Source: Flavobacterium nitratireducens (GTDB lineage: Bacteria; Bacteroidota; Bacteroidia; Flavobacteriales; Flavobacteriaceae). From it: a stretch of DNA of 64,000 nucleotides. Location: contig NZ_CP121111.1 of the NCBI RefSeq assembly GCF_029625335.1, positions 2,356,001 through 2,420,000 of the forward strand, read 5' to 3'. Shown in pieces: positions 1 through 10,253 of the stretch. The position numbers and the translations under genes were made by a program. The first letter of the stretch is position 1. Each line of letters opens with the position of its first letter. The notes beneath the pieces are model-generated. The model was given only the letters and a program-made list of their open reading frames with translations. It was not told the origin of the DNA and did not search any database.

Positions 1-700
1 ATGCTTTGGCATTTTTACAGGCTCTTAACAGTTCTTGTTCTAAGGCAATATTGGCAGTAATTGCTGCAGATAAAACACAGCCTGAACCGTGTTTTTCGTA
101 TATATGAGTAGTATTTGGCGAAAGCCTGAAAAAGTGTTGCTGACTATGTAAAAAATCAGTGCCAATTTCGTTAGGATTATGCCCGCCTTTTAATAAAATA
201 GCGCAGTGTTTCGATATTTTTTCAGTAATGATTTCGATAGTAGCTTCTTTAGTGTCTAATTTCAATATTTCATTGTAATTGGGAGTGATGAGTTCGATTT
301 CTTTTAGAATTGCAACTAAATCATTTTGGTTTTCAATATTCAGAAAATCAAATTCGGTAGTCGATTTTAAAACGGTATCCCAAACTATTTTGGTTTTTGG
401 CGAAAGTTTTTTTATCAAAAAAACAATTTCTTTTAAATAAGGCAGAGAGGGAACAATTCCAATTTTGACTGCTTTGATGTTGTAAGAGCCAAATAAGGTT
501 TCAATAGATTGTAAAACGAATTCTAGTGCTGTCCATTGGATGTTCACAAATTCATTTTCAGTTTGTATTGTATTAGCAGTACAAACAGCCAAGCCATACA
601 CCTGATGTTGTTCAAAGGTTTTAATATCGGCCAAAACTCCTGCACCAGCCGAAGGATCAAAACCGGCAATGCTTAAAACGAAAGGGCGATTTGTTGGCAT
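1..700 (-). CDS. thiD: Hydroxymethylpyrimidine / phosphomethylpyrimidine kinase, 3' end outside window
   Basis: ThiD phosphorylates HMP and HMP-P to HMP-PP in the pyrimidine branch of thiamine synthesis. Translating the minus strand from the ATG at 700 gives a ribokinase-fold start (MPTNRPFVLSIAGFDPSAGA) with the typical SAGAG substrate loop. Further on come a KxGI stretch (AVKIGIVPS), the LLKGGH motif and, near the window edge, the anion-hole motif HGSGCVLSAA. About 233 codons are present and the C-terminus is cut by the window edge. The start overlaps the end of thiE by 28 bp, so the two are translationally coupled. This is the last visible gene of the TPP-riboswitch operon; thiG/thiH-type genes may follow beyond the edge, which cannot be seen here. 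Confidence 0.93.
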   Translation of the reverse strand, partial: MPTNRPFVLSIAGFDPSAGAGVLADIKTFEQHQVYGLAVCTANTIQTENEFVNIQWTALEFVLQSIETLFGSYNIKAVKIGIVPSLPYLKEIVFLIKKLSPKTKIVWDTVLKSTTEFDFLNIENQNDLVAILKEIELITPNYNEILKLDTKEATIEIITEKISKHCAILLKGGHNPNEIGTDFLHSQQHFFRLSPNTTHIYEKHGSGCVLSAAITANIALEQELLRACKNAKA

Positions 701-1272
701 AATTTAAAATTTTGAATTGGATTTTGGCTGTTCCAAATGGTTCCTAATAGGGCTACATCATCAAAACCTGCTTTTAAAGTGGTTTCAATATTCGAAGCCT
801 GAATTCCGCCTAAAGCAATGAGTTGGGTTTTGAAATTGGTTCGGTTATTTATAGCTGTCAAAAGATTCGTTTTTGAAGCATAATTTGGTTTCGAAATACT
901 CTCAAAAACCGGACTTAAAAAAGCGTAGTCAAATTCGGCAGCCAAAGCATTAAATTCTTCAACGGAGTGAGTAGAAGTTGATTTTAAGAACCTACAAGGT
1001 TTTGATAACCTTGCAGGAGAGTTAAAAGTTTCTGTTCTCATTTTTTCTGTGAAATGAATTCTATTCATTCCTAATTCTTCTGCTAATTGATGATGACTGT
1101 GTAAAACCAGTTTATTTCGAAATTCCAATCCAATAGCAGTTACAAATTTTTTCATTTCTTCAGCTGAATATTCAGGTTTTCTAACATGCAATAATTCCAG
1201 TCCTTCCTCAAAAAGAGAATGGATTATTGGGATTTCGTTTGCTATCGCAGTTGGATTGGAAAAGACTATCAT
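673..1272 (-). CDS. thiE: Thiamine phosphate synthase (ThiE/TenI family)
   Basis: A TIM-barrel protein of the ThiE/TenI family, 199 residues. ThiE joins HMP-PP and thiazole phosphate into thiamine phosphate; TenI relatives act on the thiazole. Visible features are HVRKPE near residue 30, LHSHH near 58, STSTHS near 98 and the phosphate-binding ends IALGGI and GFDDVALLGTIW. It is on the short side for ThiE, as is usual for the first thiE copy of flavobacterial thi operons, so a TenI-like role cannot be excluded. Residues 86-94 (PARLSKPCR) are encoded exactly by a 27 bp interspersed palindrome (991-1017) lying just before the conserved STSTHS strand. It lies 59 bp downstream of thiC and overlaps thiD. 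Confidence 0.85.
   Translation of the reverse strand: MIVFSNPTAIANEIPIIHSLFEEGLELLHVRKPEYSAEEMKKFVTAIGLEFRNKLVLHSHHQLAEELGMNRIHFTEKMRTETFNSPARLSKPCRFLKSTSTHSVEEFNALAAEFDYAFLSPVFESISKPNYASKTNLLTAINNRTNFKTQLIALGGIQASNIETTLKAGFDDVALLGTIWNSQNPIQNFKLCQQIALSF
991..1017. repeat. Palindromic interspersed repeat absorbed in-frame in thiE
   Basis: An imperfect 27 bp palindrome, beginning cctacaaggt and ending aaccttgcagg, lies inside thiE. It is exactly nine codons long, so the reading frame is kept. It resembles a short mobile REP-like palindrome rather than conserved ThiE sequence. No second copy was seen in this window. Confidence 0.6.
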
Positions 1273-1331
1273 GTTATGGGGTATTAAGTATCAAGATTTT
1301 AGTCTTAATACTTAATACTAATGTCTTGATA
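1273..1331. repeat. Simple intergenic repeat between thiE and thiC
   Basis: The 59 bp gap consists almost wholly of repeated tattaagtatcaaga / cttaatacttaatact / cttgatactaa units that partly pair with each other. It could fold into a weak hairpin in the polycistronic mRNA, but no terminator T-run is present on the minus strand. Confidence 0.5.
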
Positions 1332-3269
<1,938 letters not shown>

Positions 3270-3476
3270 CTATCCGCCCTGTGTAGCAGAAATAATCAAA
3301 ATATCGTCAGTTTCGGATAGGAGGTGACTGTTCCAATTGGATTTTGGAATCACATTGTTATTTACGGCTACAGCGATGCCGTTTTGTTTTTGCGGAATTT
3401 CAATATCGAGCAAGGCTTGAATGCTCAATGCTTCTACTTGAAATTGTTTGGTTTGATTGTTGATTTTTAGTTCCAT
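3270..3476 (-). CDS. thiS: Sulfur carrier protein ThiS
   Basis: A 68-residue ubiquitin-fold sulfur carrier ending in the required Gly-Gly (ATQGG). The C-terminus is adenylated and converted to a thiocarboxylate that donates sulfur to the thiazole ring. It is the first gene of the operon, about 80 bp downstream of the TPP riboswitch. The start MELKINNQ is the only sensible one. Confidence 0.93.
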   Translation of the reverse strand: MELKINNQTKQFQVEALSIQALLDIEIPQKQNGIAVAVNNNVIPKSNWNSHLLSETDDILIISATQGG

Positions 3477-3555
3477 TCTCGTATTTTTTTAAATGAAAAA
3501 ATACTTTAGGAATGGCTACAAGGTGACCCAAAAAATGGGACTACGGAAGTCATCT

Positions 3556-3635
3556 TACTTTTCCCTACGCTAGTATGAACTAGATCAGGTTCAGAGGGTA
3601 AAATCTCAGCCTGCTAATGCAGACACCCCTAAAGT
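3556..3635 (-). ncRNA. TPP riboswitch (THI element)
   Basis: Read on the minus strand, the sequence contains the THI-box landmarks in order: aggggtgtct, ctgagat, accctctgaacctgat, then ctagttcatactagcgtaggga. These form the pyrimidine- and pyrophosphate-sensing arms of the TPP aptamer. It lies upstream of thiS and should repress the whole thiS-C-E-D operon when TPP is plentiful. The expression platform lies between about 3477 and 3555; no clear terminator stem was found there, so the control could be translational. Confidence 0.95.
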
Positions 3636-3641
3636 GTGCGT

Positions 3642-3649
3642 CAAATGTA
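3642..3649 (-). promoter_or_regulatory. Bacteroidetes-type -7 element for the thi operon
   Basis: The minus strand reads TACATTTG, matching TAnnTTTG, placed just upstream of the riboswitch so that transcription would start near its first base. A convincing -33 TTTG was not seen at the usual distance. Confidence 0.55.
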
Positions 3650-3800
3650 GTTAAAAAGTTAGAAGTTAGAAGTTAAATGATAGAAGTTTAACAATTTTGT
3701 GATTTAAAAGAAGTATTTTTCACTTCAAGTTTTAAACCATTAAGAAGTTTAGTTGATTAAGAAACTTAACTTTCTTAATTTCTTAATGGTGAAACTTTTA

Positions 3801-4361
3801 CTATTTTCTTGTAAAACAGCTTTCGATATGATCGTTGACCATTCCAGTGGCTTGCATGTGGGCATAAACTACGGTAGATCCAACGAATTTGAATCCGCGT
3901 TTTTTTAAATCTTTGCTAATGGCGTCCGATAGTGGAGTAGTGGCAGGAACGTCTTTAAGGGTTTTGGGTTTATTATCGATAGGCTTTCCATCAGTAAATC
4001 CCCAGATGTATTTAGAAAAACTGCCAAATTCCTCCTGAACTTTCATAAAGGCAACAGCATTAGAAACAGTAGCCCGAATTTTTAACTGATTGCGAATAAT
4101 ACTCGGATTGGCCATTAATTCCTGAATTTTATCTTCCGGATATTGGGCTATTTTTTGGTAATCAAATTGGTCAAAAGCTTCACGAAAGCTGTCTCTTTTT
4201 GCCAAAACAGTGTACCAACTCAATCCTGCCTGAAAGGTTTCCAGAATTAAAAATTCGAATAATGTAGCATCATCATAAACCGGAATTCCCCATTCTTCAT
4301 CATGGTATTTACGGTATAAATCGTCTTTTTCGCACCAGGTACAGCGTGTTTTGTTTTCCAT
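3801..4361 (-). CDS. tag: DNA-3-methyladenine glycosylase I
   Basis: Tag removes 3-methyladenine from alkylated DNA, starting base excision repair. The protein is 186 residues, normal length. The N-terminus RCTWCEKDDLYRKYHDEEWG and the C-terminal HIESC supply the family's zinc-binding set (Cys7, His20, His178, Cys182). The FQAGLSWYTVLAKR segment is the family's signature. It starts two bases from the stop of the downstream-numbered transporter gene, so the two are probably co-transcribed, although their functions are unrelated. Confidence 0.95.
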   Translation of the reverse strand: MENKTRCTWCEKDDLYRKYHDEEWGIPVYDDATLFEFLILETFQAGLSWYTVLAKRDSFREAFDQFDYQKIAQYPEDKIQELMANPSIIRNQLKIRATVSNAVAFMKVQEEFGSFSKYIWGFTDGKPIDNKPKTLKDVPATTPLSDAISKDLKKRGFKFVGSTVVYAHMQATGMVNDHIESCFTRK

Positions 4362-4363
4362 GT

Positions 4364-5011
4364 TTATTTACTGTGAATGTATTTTTCAATTAGCGAATGC
4401 CCAAGATAAATCAATGGAGTCAATAAAATAGCAATAGTCAACTTTACAAAATAGCCTGTAAATGCTGAAGCGATATATTGTTCTGTATTAATTTTTCCAG
4501 TCATCCAAAAAGCGATTCCCAATACTATAAAACTGTCAAAAAGTTGCGAAATAACAGTGGAACCCGTACTTCTTAGCCAAATCATTTTGTTGCCTGTTTT
4601 TCTTTTGAAAAAGTGAAAAATGGTAACGTCGATTAATTGGGAAACGAGGAATGCTGTGATGCTTCCTACAATAATCCACATACTTTGTCCAAAAACGGCA
4701 TAAAACTGTTCATCGGTCACTAATCCATCGCCTTTGACTGCGGGTATTTTTAAGGCAACATACAATAGCACAAAGCAGTATGCAATTAAACAAGCGGTGA
4801 TCAGGGAAAGTTTTTTTACTCCTTTTTCTCCAAAATATTCATTAATTAAATCGGTTGTGACAAATACGACAGGCCAGGGCAGAATTCCAACACTCATTAA
4901 ATATGGTCCTACGTAAATGAGTTTTCCTCCTATTAATTCGGCGACTACTGCATTGGTAATAAATATTCCAGCAAGAATGATATAAACAATGTCTTTTTTG
5001 GATTGAAACAT
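4364..5011 (-). CDS. Queuosine precursor transporter (VUT / YhhQ family)
   Basis: An inner-membrane protein of 215 residues with about six hydrophobic segments. The start (IVYIILAGIFITNAVVAELIGGK) and the VFVTTDLINEYFG motif are typical of the VUT/YhhQ family, which imports queuosine precursors (preQ0/preQ1 in E. coli). The C-terminal half carries the family's YFVKLTIAILLTPLIYLGH region. A queG homologue is present at 47.8 kb, so the cell makes queuosine. It is probably an operon with tag. Confidence 0.9.
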   Translation of the reverse strand: MFQSKKDIVYIILAGIFITNAVVAELIGGKLIYVGPYLMSVGILPWPVVFVTTDLINEYFGEKGVKKLSLITACLIAYCFVLLYVALKIPAVKGDGLVTDEQFYAVFGQSMWIIVGSITAFLVSQLIDVTIFHFFKRKTGNKMIWLRSTGSTVISQLFDSFIVLGIAFWMTGKINTEQYIASAFTGYFVKLTIAILLTPLIYLGHSLIEKYIHSK

Positions 5012-5142
5012 ATTGTAAGATTTGATTCAACCAAATTTAGTTTTTTTATTTTTAGAAATAGTATTTAATAAAAAAGTTCCACTTTAAAATTTAAAATGGA
5101 ACTTAATCGGATTTGTTTTAGGGTAAAGTTTTTATAGTTGTT

Positions 5143-6066
5143 TTATGACTCTTCGATTTGAACATTATCTGGAAGTTGTCCAAGATGCTGCAATTTGATA
5201 CTGGCTAATTTTTGTGCAGTTTTGATACACTCTAGCGGTTCTTTTTGCTGTAATTTGCCATATAAAAAACCTGTCCAGAAAGCATCTCCTACCCCTGTAG
5301 TGTCTTTGATATTTTCAACTAAAGGCGCATTTTTATGGGCTGTTCCTATTGAAGAATCCCAAAGGACTACTCCGTTTTTTCCTTTTGTTAAACAGATGCT
5401 TTTTGCACCTAATTGGCTGAAATAATTAATTATAAAATCGTCGCTTTTAGTTTCATTAAATAATCGAAAACAATCGTCATCACTTAATTTTACTAAAGGT
5501 TTAGTAGCAAGATATTTTCTGATAGTTTCAAAAGCTTCGGCTCGGTCAGGCCATATTTTTTCAGAATAATTTAAGTCAATACTGGTTTGTAATCCCATTT
5601 GGGATGCTCTTTCGGCTTTATTTAAAATAGTTTCGCGAGCTGGGTTTTTGCTTTAAGCGAAACAGGTGGTATGATAAATTTTGGCTTTTTCTAATAAAAC
5701 ATCTGGTATTTGTGTTTCATGGATATGGTAATCTGCTTCTCTATAAGGAATAAATTCAGGAGTATCGCTTGATTTTGTTACAAAAATTACCGAGGATGGA
5801 TAGTGTTCTTGCTCTTTTACATGAGCCGTGTTCACATGACTTTCATTGAGTTTTTTTAGCATAAAATGACCAAGTCCATCCTTTCCACAACTGGCTACCA
5901 AAGCGGTTTTTAGTCCTATTTTCGAACTTTATATGGCGACGTTAGTTGGGGATCCTCCCAAAAAACGGCTGTAATTTTCTATTTCGGCTATTGGAGTATT
6001 AATTTCATGACCAATGAAATCTATGAGTAATTCCCCTATACAGATAATGTCGATTGTTTTTTCCAT
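5143..6066 (-). pseudogene. PfkB-family fructokinase, interrupted by two in-frame TAA codons
   Basis: Read from the ATG at 6066, one frame runs 307 residues to the TGA-free end at 5143 and gives a full PfkB sugar kinase, broken only by two TAA codons at 5929-5931 (codon 46) and 5653-5655 (codon 138). There is no frameshift. The N-terminal motif GGSPTNVA lies just before the first stop. HTTCFA-stop-SKNPA follows at the second, and the C-terminal catalytic motif DTTGVGDAFWTGFL is intact. The gene begins directly after the GH100-like fragment, so they once formed an operon for sucrose or fructose use. An intact but different PfkB gene lies at 54559-55443. With two separate nonsense codons this is very likely dead. 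Confidence 0.85.
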
Positions 6067-6067
6067 T

Positions 6068-6770
6068 TTAAATCAATAATTTAAAATTAGTTGTGATTCC
6101 TTGGGTCAATAGCACTGTTGCGGCTGCACTCCAAGTACAAAAAGGGACTCCATTTACTGCTGTTGTTTCGGTATTGAAGTTTTCATAGAAACTAAAGTCT
6201 TCTTTTGCATTAGCATTATTAATTGCGCTTAGAAGTGTTTTAGCCACTTTAACTTGTTTTTTGTTCAATAAGGCTAAACCATAAAATCCATTTACCATGG
6301 GCCAGCTCCCTCCGTTATGAAACTCGTTTGGATAATTTCTAAATTCGTATTTGAAATTGTTTTTTAATAAATTCCAGTCGGCATCTGTTTCTGTGATAGG
6401 AGGCCAAAAGGCAGGAAGAATTCCTAATTTAGTTTCGGTTCTGGTTTTTTCTGCATGTTGAATTATGGCTTCCTGAAAATCTTGTGCCCCAATGTTTAAC
6501 AGTAAAGCTAAGGAATGAGCAAAAGCATCAAAGGGGGTTTTGTATCCCGCAGGGGAGAAGGAACAAGGCATGAAATTAACTAGTTTTAAATCATTGTATG
6601 TTCGTTCATGGTATTTTTCGCCTGTTGTATTTGGAATAAAATTAGATTCGATTTGATCTTTTATTTGCTCAATTTTAGTACTGATATTGACATCATTTGC
6701 AAAATAATTATAACTTTTTAACGCCCATATTCGTAACAATTGATCGTATAAAACATAACCATCTGTAATG
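6068..6770 (-). pseudogene. C-terminal fragment of an (alpha/alpha)6 glycosidase, GH100 / glycogen-debranching-like
   Basis: The frame is open from about 6770 (YVLYDQLLRIWALKSYNYF) to the stop at 6068 and has no natural N-terminus. The motifs YPNEFHNGGSWPMVNGFYGLALL and GVPFCTWSAAATVLL resemble the end of GH100 neutral invertases and the related bacterial 'glycogen debranching' proteins. The family call is by pattern only and is moderately sure. At about 6770 the reading runs into a truncated transposase that replaces the N-terminal part. The neighbouring fructokinase relic supports a former sucrose-hydrolysis operon. Confidence 0.65.
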
Positions 6771-7196
6771 CTTTAAAGAAATTAAACCTTCACTAGCTAA
6801 CATTAAAACAACTTGCTTGAAAATTTCTTTAAAAGAATCTTTGAGTTTATTGGTTCTAAATCTACTAATGGTATTGTGGTCCACCACTGTCATACCAGTA
6901 AGCCACATAAAATTTATATTTTCTCTTATGGCCAATTCAATTTTTCGAGAAGAATAAACATTGTTCATGTAGGCATACAACATGACTTTAAGTAACATTT
7001 TGGGATGATACGCTGGGTTACCTTCTTCGCTGTAGGCTTTGAGTAGGGGTTTGATATTGATTGATTCTACAACCTGATTTACAATACGAACAGGATGCTG
7101 GGCTACAATAAATTCATCAAATGAATAAGGTAAAAGGGTGGTTTGATTTTGATTGTAATGTTTAAATTTCGTCTTCAGAGGACTTAAAATCAACAC
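6771..7196 (-). pseudogene. Truncated IS1182-type transposase, N-terminal part
   Basis: About 142 residues of an IS1182/DUF772-type transposase. Typical features are YSFDEFIVAQHPVRIVN, YHPKMLLKVMLYAYMNNVYSSRKIE and a DHNTISRFR element. The homology stops at LASEGLISLK and the frame then runs about 20 codons into the glycosidase fragment. The catalytic C-terminal half is missing, so it cannot transpose. The open frame begins with TTG at 7196. It marks the insertion or deletion that removed the N-terminus of the neighbouring glycosidase. Confidence 0.85.
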
Positions 7197-7221
7197 TTAA
7201 ATATAAGCTAAATCCTGTTGT

Positions 7222-7256
7222 AAAAAAAAAACTGCCTCAAGTTGTGAGACAGCTTC
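7222..7256 (-). terminator. Rho-independent terminator of the rplM-rpsI-rpsB-tsf operon
   Basis: On the minus strand a stem ctgtctca / tgaggcag with a short loop is followed by a run of about ten T. It lies 28 bp after the tsf stop. Confidence 0.85.
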
Positions 7257-7283
7257 TTTTTGTATTTCAGAATACGGTTTGGA

Positions 7284-8246
7284 TTATCCTAAAGTAACTC
7301 TTTTGAAACCTGAGATTTCAACATTGAATCCTTTAACATAGTCACCCACTTTTTTACTGTCATCTTTGATGAAGTTTTGATCTAAAAGAGCTTTCTCTTG
7401 ATCTAAAGTAGTGTTGTCAGAAATAAAACGTTGTACTTTTCCAGGGATGATTTTATCCCAGATTTGTTCTGGTTTTCCTTCTGCTTTTAATTCAGCTTTA
7501 GCATCTTCTTCTGCTTGTTTCAATACTTCTTCAGTTAATTGAGCATAAGAGATGTATTTAGGAACATTTTTCAACGTTTTTCCTAAACGAGCAGCTTCTT
7601 CATTTTCTTTTTCGATTACAGCAATACGAGCTTCAAGTTCAGAAGCGATGAAAGCAGGATCGAAATCTTTGTAAGATAATGTGTCAGCTCCCATAGAAGC
7701 AACTTGCATAGAGATATCTTTAGTTAATGTCTCAGCGTTAGCAATTGGAGCAGAAATAGCTGTTAAAGCAGCAATTTTGTTTACGTGAACGTAAGATCCA
7801 ACGAAAGCACCTTCTAAGATTTCAAAACCACCGATTTCGATTTTCTCACCGATAACCCCTGTTTGCTCGATTAATTTCTCAGCAACAGTGATTCCATTGA
7901 AATCAGAAGCTAAAAATTCTTCTTTAGAAGAGAAATTGATAGCTCTTTCTACTAAATCTTTAGCTAAAGTAACGAAAGATTCATTTTTACCTACGAAGTC
8001 AGTTTCGCAGTTTAAAGTGATGATTGCACCTTTAGTTTTGTCAGCATTAATAAAAGAAACAGCAGCTCCTTCAGAAGACTCACGGTCAGAACGGTTAGCA
8101 GCTACTTTTTGTCCTTTTTTACGTAGGTTTTCGATTGCTTTGTCGAAATCTCCTTCAGCTTCAACTAAGGCTTTTTTACAGTCCATCATTCCGGCTCCTG
8201 TAGCTTGTCTTAATTTATTTACGTCTGCAGCAGTAATTGTTGCCAT
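7284..8246 (-). CDS. tsf: Elongation factor Ts
   Basis: EF-Ts recycles EF-Tu by exchanging GDP for GTP. The protein is 320 residues, the longer form usual in Bacteroidota. The N-terminal UBA-like domain (VNKLRQATGAGMMDCKKAL) is followed by the core with LNCETDFVGKNESF, which contains the TDFV motif that contacts EF-Tu. The start ATG at 8246 is the family start. It lies downstream of rpsB, the usual order, with 147 bp between them filled partly by simple repeats. Confidence 0.97.
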   Translation of the reverse strand: MATITAADVNKLRQATGAGMMDCKKALVEAEGDFDKAIENLRKKGQKVAANRSDRESSEGAAVSFINADKTKGAIITLNCETDFVGKNESFVTLAKDLVERAINFSSKEEFLASDFNGITVAEKLIEQTGVIGEKIEIGGFEILEGAFVGSYVHVNKIAALTAISAPIANAETLTKDISMQVASMGADTLSYKDFDPAFIASELEARIAVIEKENEEAARLGKTLKNVPKYISYAQLTEEVLKQAEEDAKAELKAEGKPEQIWDKIIPGKVQRFISDNTTLDQEKALLDQNFIKDDSKKVGDYVKGFNVEISGFKRVTLG

Positions 8247-8280
8247 AATGTATTTTTTATTTTAATGTTAAAAGTAAAAA

Positions 8281-8393
8281 TTCCAATCTTCAAATCCCAA
8301 ATTCCAAGGTTATCAGAAAGTTAAAAATCTGATTTTGGAATTTGCCAGCCTGTCGGCAGACAGGGATTTAAAATTTGGAATTTAAAATTTGAT
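8281..8393. repeat. Intergenic repeats between rpsB and tsf, with a perfect palindrome
   Basis: The spacer carries low-complexity caaatcccaaattccaa / aaatttggaatttaaaatttg units. In the middle is a perfect 16 bp palindrome, CCTGTCGGCAGACAGG (8349-8364), of the kind found scattered in flavobacterial genomes. In the transcript the A/T arms and the G/C core could pair into a long hairpin between two highly expressed genes. No T-run follows, so it is not a typical terminator. Confidence 0.6.
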
Positions 8394-9158
8394 TTATTCT
8401 TCAGTAGCTGGAGCAGCTTCAACAGCTGGAGCTTCTTCAGTAGCTTCTTCTGCAACTTCTTTTTCAGCACCTCTTTCAGAAAGTCCTTCAATAACTGCAG
8501 TAGTTACTATAGATAAAATTTTCTCAATTGATTTAGAAGCATCATCATTGGCTGGAATAACGTAATCAACTTCACGTGGATCAGAGTTAGTATCAACCAT
8601 TGCGAATACTGGAATGTTTAATTTTTGTGCTTCTTTTATTGCGATGTGCTCAGCTTTGATATCTACTACGAACAATGCAGCTGGTAGTCTTGACATATCA
8701 GCGATTGAACCTAAGTTTTTTTCTAATTTAGCACGAAGACGATCTACTTGTAAACGCTCTTTTTTAGATAGCGTGTTAAAAGTACCATCTTTCTTCATTT
8801 TATCAATAGAAGACATTTTTTTAACTGCTTTACGGATAGTAACAAAGTTTGTTAACATTCCACCTGGCCATCTTTCAGTGATGTAAGGCATGTTTGCAGC
8901 TTTTGCTTTTTCAGCAACGATGTCTTTTGCTTGTTTTTTGGTAGCTACGAATAAGATTTTTCTACCTGATGCAGCGATTTTTTTCAAAGCTTCATTAGCT
9001 TCTTCAATTTTAGCTGCAGTTTTATATAGGTTGATAATGTGAATTCCATTACGCTCCATATAAATGTAAGGAGCCATGTTTGGATCCCATTTTCTAGTCA
9101 TGTGTCCGAAGTGAACACCTGCTTCTAGTAATTCTTTTACTTCTACTTTGTTTGCCAT
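8394..9158 (-). CDS. rpsB: 30S ribosomal protein S2
   Basis: Small-subunit protein S2, 254 residues. Typical segments are LLEAGVHFGHMTRKWDPNMAPYIY, ERWPGGMLTNFVTI and FVVDIKAEHIAIKEA. After the conserved core comes an Ala/Glu-rich tail of about 30 residues (EEATEEAPAVEAAPATEE), common in this phylum. The gene has a 176 bp leader after rpsI that contains an inverted repeat. Confidence 0.98.
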   Translation of the reverse strand: MANKVEVKELLEAGVHFGHMTRKWDPNMAPYIYMERNGIHIINLYKTAAKIEEANEALKKIAASGRKILFVATKKQAKDIVAEKAKAANMPYITERWPGGMLTNFVTIRKAVKKMSSIDKMKKDGTFNTLSKKERLQVDRLRAKLEKNLGSIADMSRLPAALFVVDIKAEHIAIKEAQKLNIPVFAMVDTNSDPREVDYVIPANDDASKSIEKILSIVTTAVIEGLSERGAEKEVAEEATEEAPAVEAAPATEE

Positions 9159-9190
9159 TTTTGTACTAGTTTACGTTCTGTTGATTAGCA

Positions 9191-9224
9191 ATGTATAAAT
9201 GGCGACATGATCGGCTTTATACAT
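9191..9224 (-). promoter_or_regulatory. Leader hairpin upstream of rpsB
   Basis: A perfect 9 bp inverted repeat (atgtataaa ... tttatacat) with a 16 bp loop lies 33 bp upstream of the rpsB start. It could be part of an autoregulatory leader for rpsB-tsf. This is a sequence observation; no known leader family was matched. Confidence 0.4.
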
Positions 9225-9334
9225 TTAGATGCTAAACTATTTCCTACCTCGATAGGAGAGCAACAATAACTGTGTTTTTTAATTTCAATAAATAATTGAT
9301 AAAGTCTTGCACTATCTGTACAAGACAGGTAATA

Positions 9335-9721
9335 TTAACGTTTAGAGAATTGGAATCTCTTACGAGCTTTCTTCTGACCGAATTTCTTACGTTCAACCAT
9401 TCTTGGGTCTCTTGTTAATAATCCTTCTGGTTTTAAGATAGATCTGTTTTCAGCGTTTGCTTCACACATAGCGCGAGCGATTGCCATTCTTACAGCTTCT
9501 GCTTGACCAGTAATCCCACCTCCGTAAACATTTACATTTACGTCAAAGTTTTCAGCGTTTTCTGTCATAGACAAAGGTTGCATCACTTTGTATTGTAAAG
9601 TAGCTGTTGGGAAATAAGTTGCTAATTCTTTTTTGTTTACAGTGATTTTTCCTGTTCCTTCTGAAACATAAACACGTGCAACAGCGGTTTTTCTTCTACC
9701 GATTTTGTGAATAACTCCCAT
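9335..9721 (-). CDS. rpsI: 30S ribosomal protein S9
   Basis: Small-subunit protein S9, 128 residues. The start MGVIHKIGRRKTAVARVYV and the basic C-terminal tail KKARKRFQFSKR, which reaches the P-site tRNA, are typical. Its ATG shares a base with the rplM stop (taATG), so the two are coupled, as in most bacteria. Confidence 0.98.
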   Translation of the reverse strand: MGVIHKIGRRKTAVARVYVSEGTGKITVNKKELATYFPTATLQYKVMQPLSMTENAENFDVNVNVYGGGITGQAEAVRMAIARAMCEANAENRSILKPEGLLTRDPRMVERKKFGQKKARKRFQFSKR

Positions 9722-10176
9722 TACTTAAGATCGTTTAGGTTAACAGTTCTTGGTTTTTGGGCCGCTTGTTTGTGCTCAGAACCAACAACAACATTTAAAT
9801 TTCTGAAAAGTTCAGCACCTAATTTGTTTTTAGGTAACATACCTTTTACTGCTTTTTCTACTAGAGCTGCAGGGTTTTTAGCTTGCAATACTTTAGCAGT
9901 TAAAGTTCTTTGTCCTCCTGGATAACCTGTATGACGCATGTAAATTTTGTCGTCCATTTTGTTACCTGTAAGGTTGATTTTTTCAGCGTTGATAACAATA
10001 ACGTTATCTCCACAGTCCACGTGTGGGGTATAGCTTGGCTTGTACTTTCCTCTTAAAATCATAGCGACTTTAGAAGCAAGACGTCCTAAGTTATGACCCT
10101 CTGCATCTACAACGATCCACTCTTTAGTAGAGTTTGCCTTTGTAGCTGAAATTGTCTTGTAGCTTAATGCGTTCAC
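9721..10176 (-). CDS. rplM: 50S ribosomal protein L13
   Basis: Large-subunit protein L13, 151 residues. Visible family motifs are WIVVDAEGHNLGRLAS, GDNVIVINAEKI, KIYMRHTGYPGG and KGMLPKNKLG. It is the first gene of the rplM-rpsI-rpsB-tsf run. The promoter is at 10223-10253. Confidence 0.98.
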   Translation of the reverse strand: MNALSYKTISATKANSTKEWIVVDAEGHNLGRLASKVAMILRGKYKPSYTPHVDCGDNVIVINAEKINLTGNKMDDKIYMRHTGYPGGQRTLTAKVLQAKNPAALVEKAVKGMLPKNKLGAELFRNLNVVVGSEHKQAAQKPRTVNLNDLK

Positions 10177-10222
10177 AATAAAAATTTTTTAATTAAACAT
10201 TCCGTCCCCAATAAAGGGGTTG

Positions 10223-10253
10223 CAAAAGTACAATTAATTATTTTAAATACAAA
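10223..10253 (-). promoter_or_regulatory. Promoter of the rplM operon (Bacteroidetes sigma-A type)
   Basis: On the minus strand TTTG (10250-10253) and TACTTTTG (10223-10230) are separated by exactly 19 bp, an excellent match to TTTG-N19-TAnnTTTG. It lies 47 bp upstream of the rplM start codon. Confidence 0.85.
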
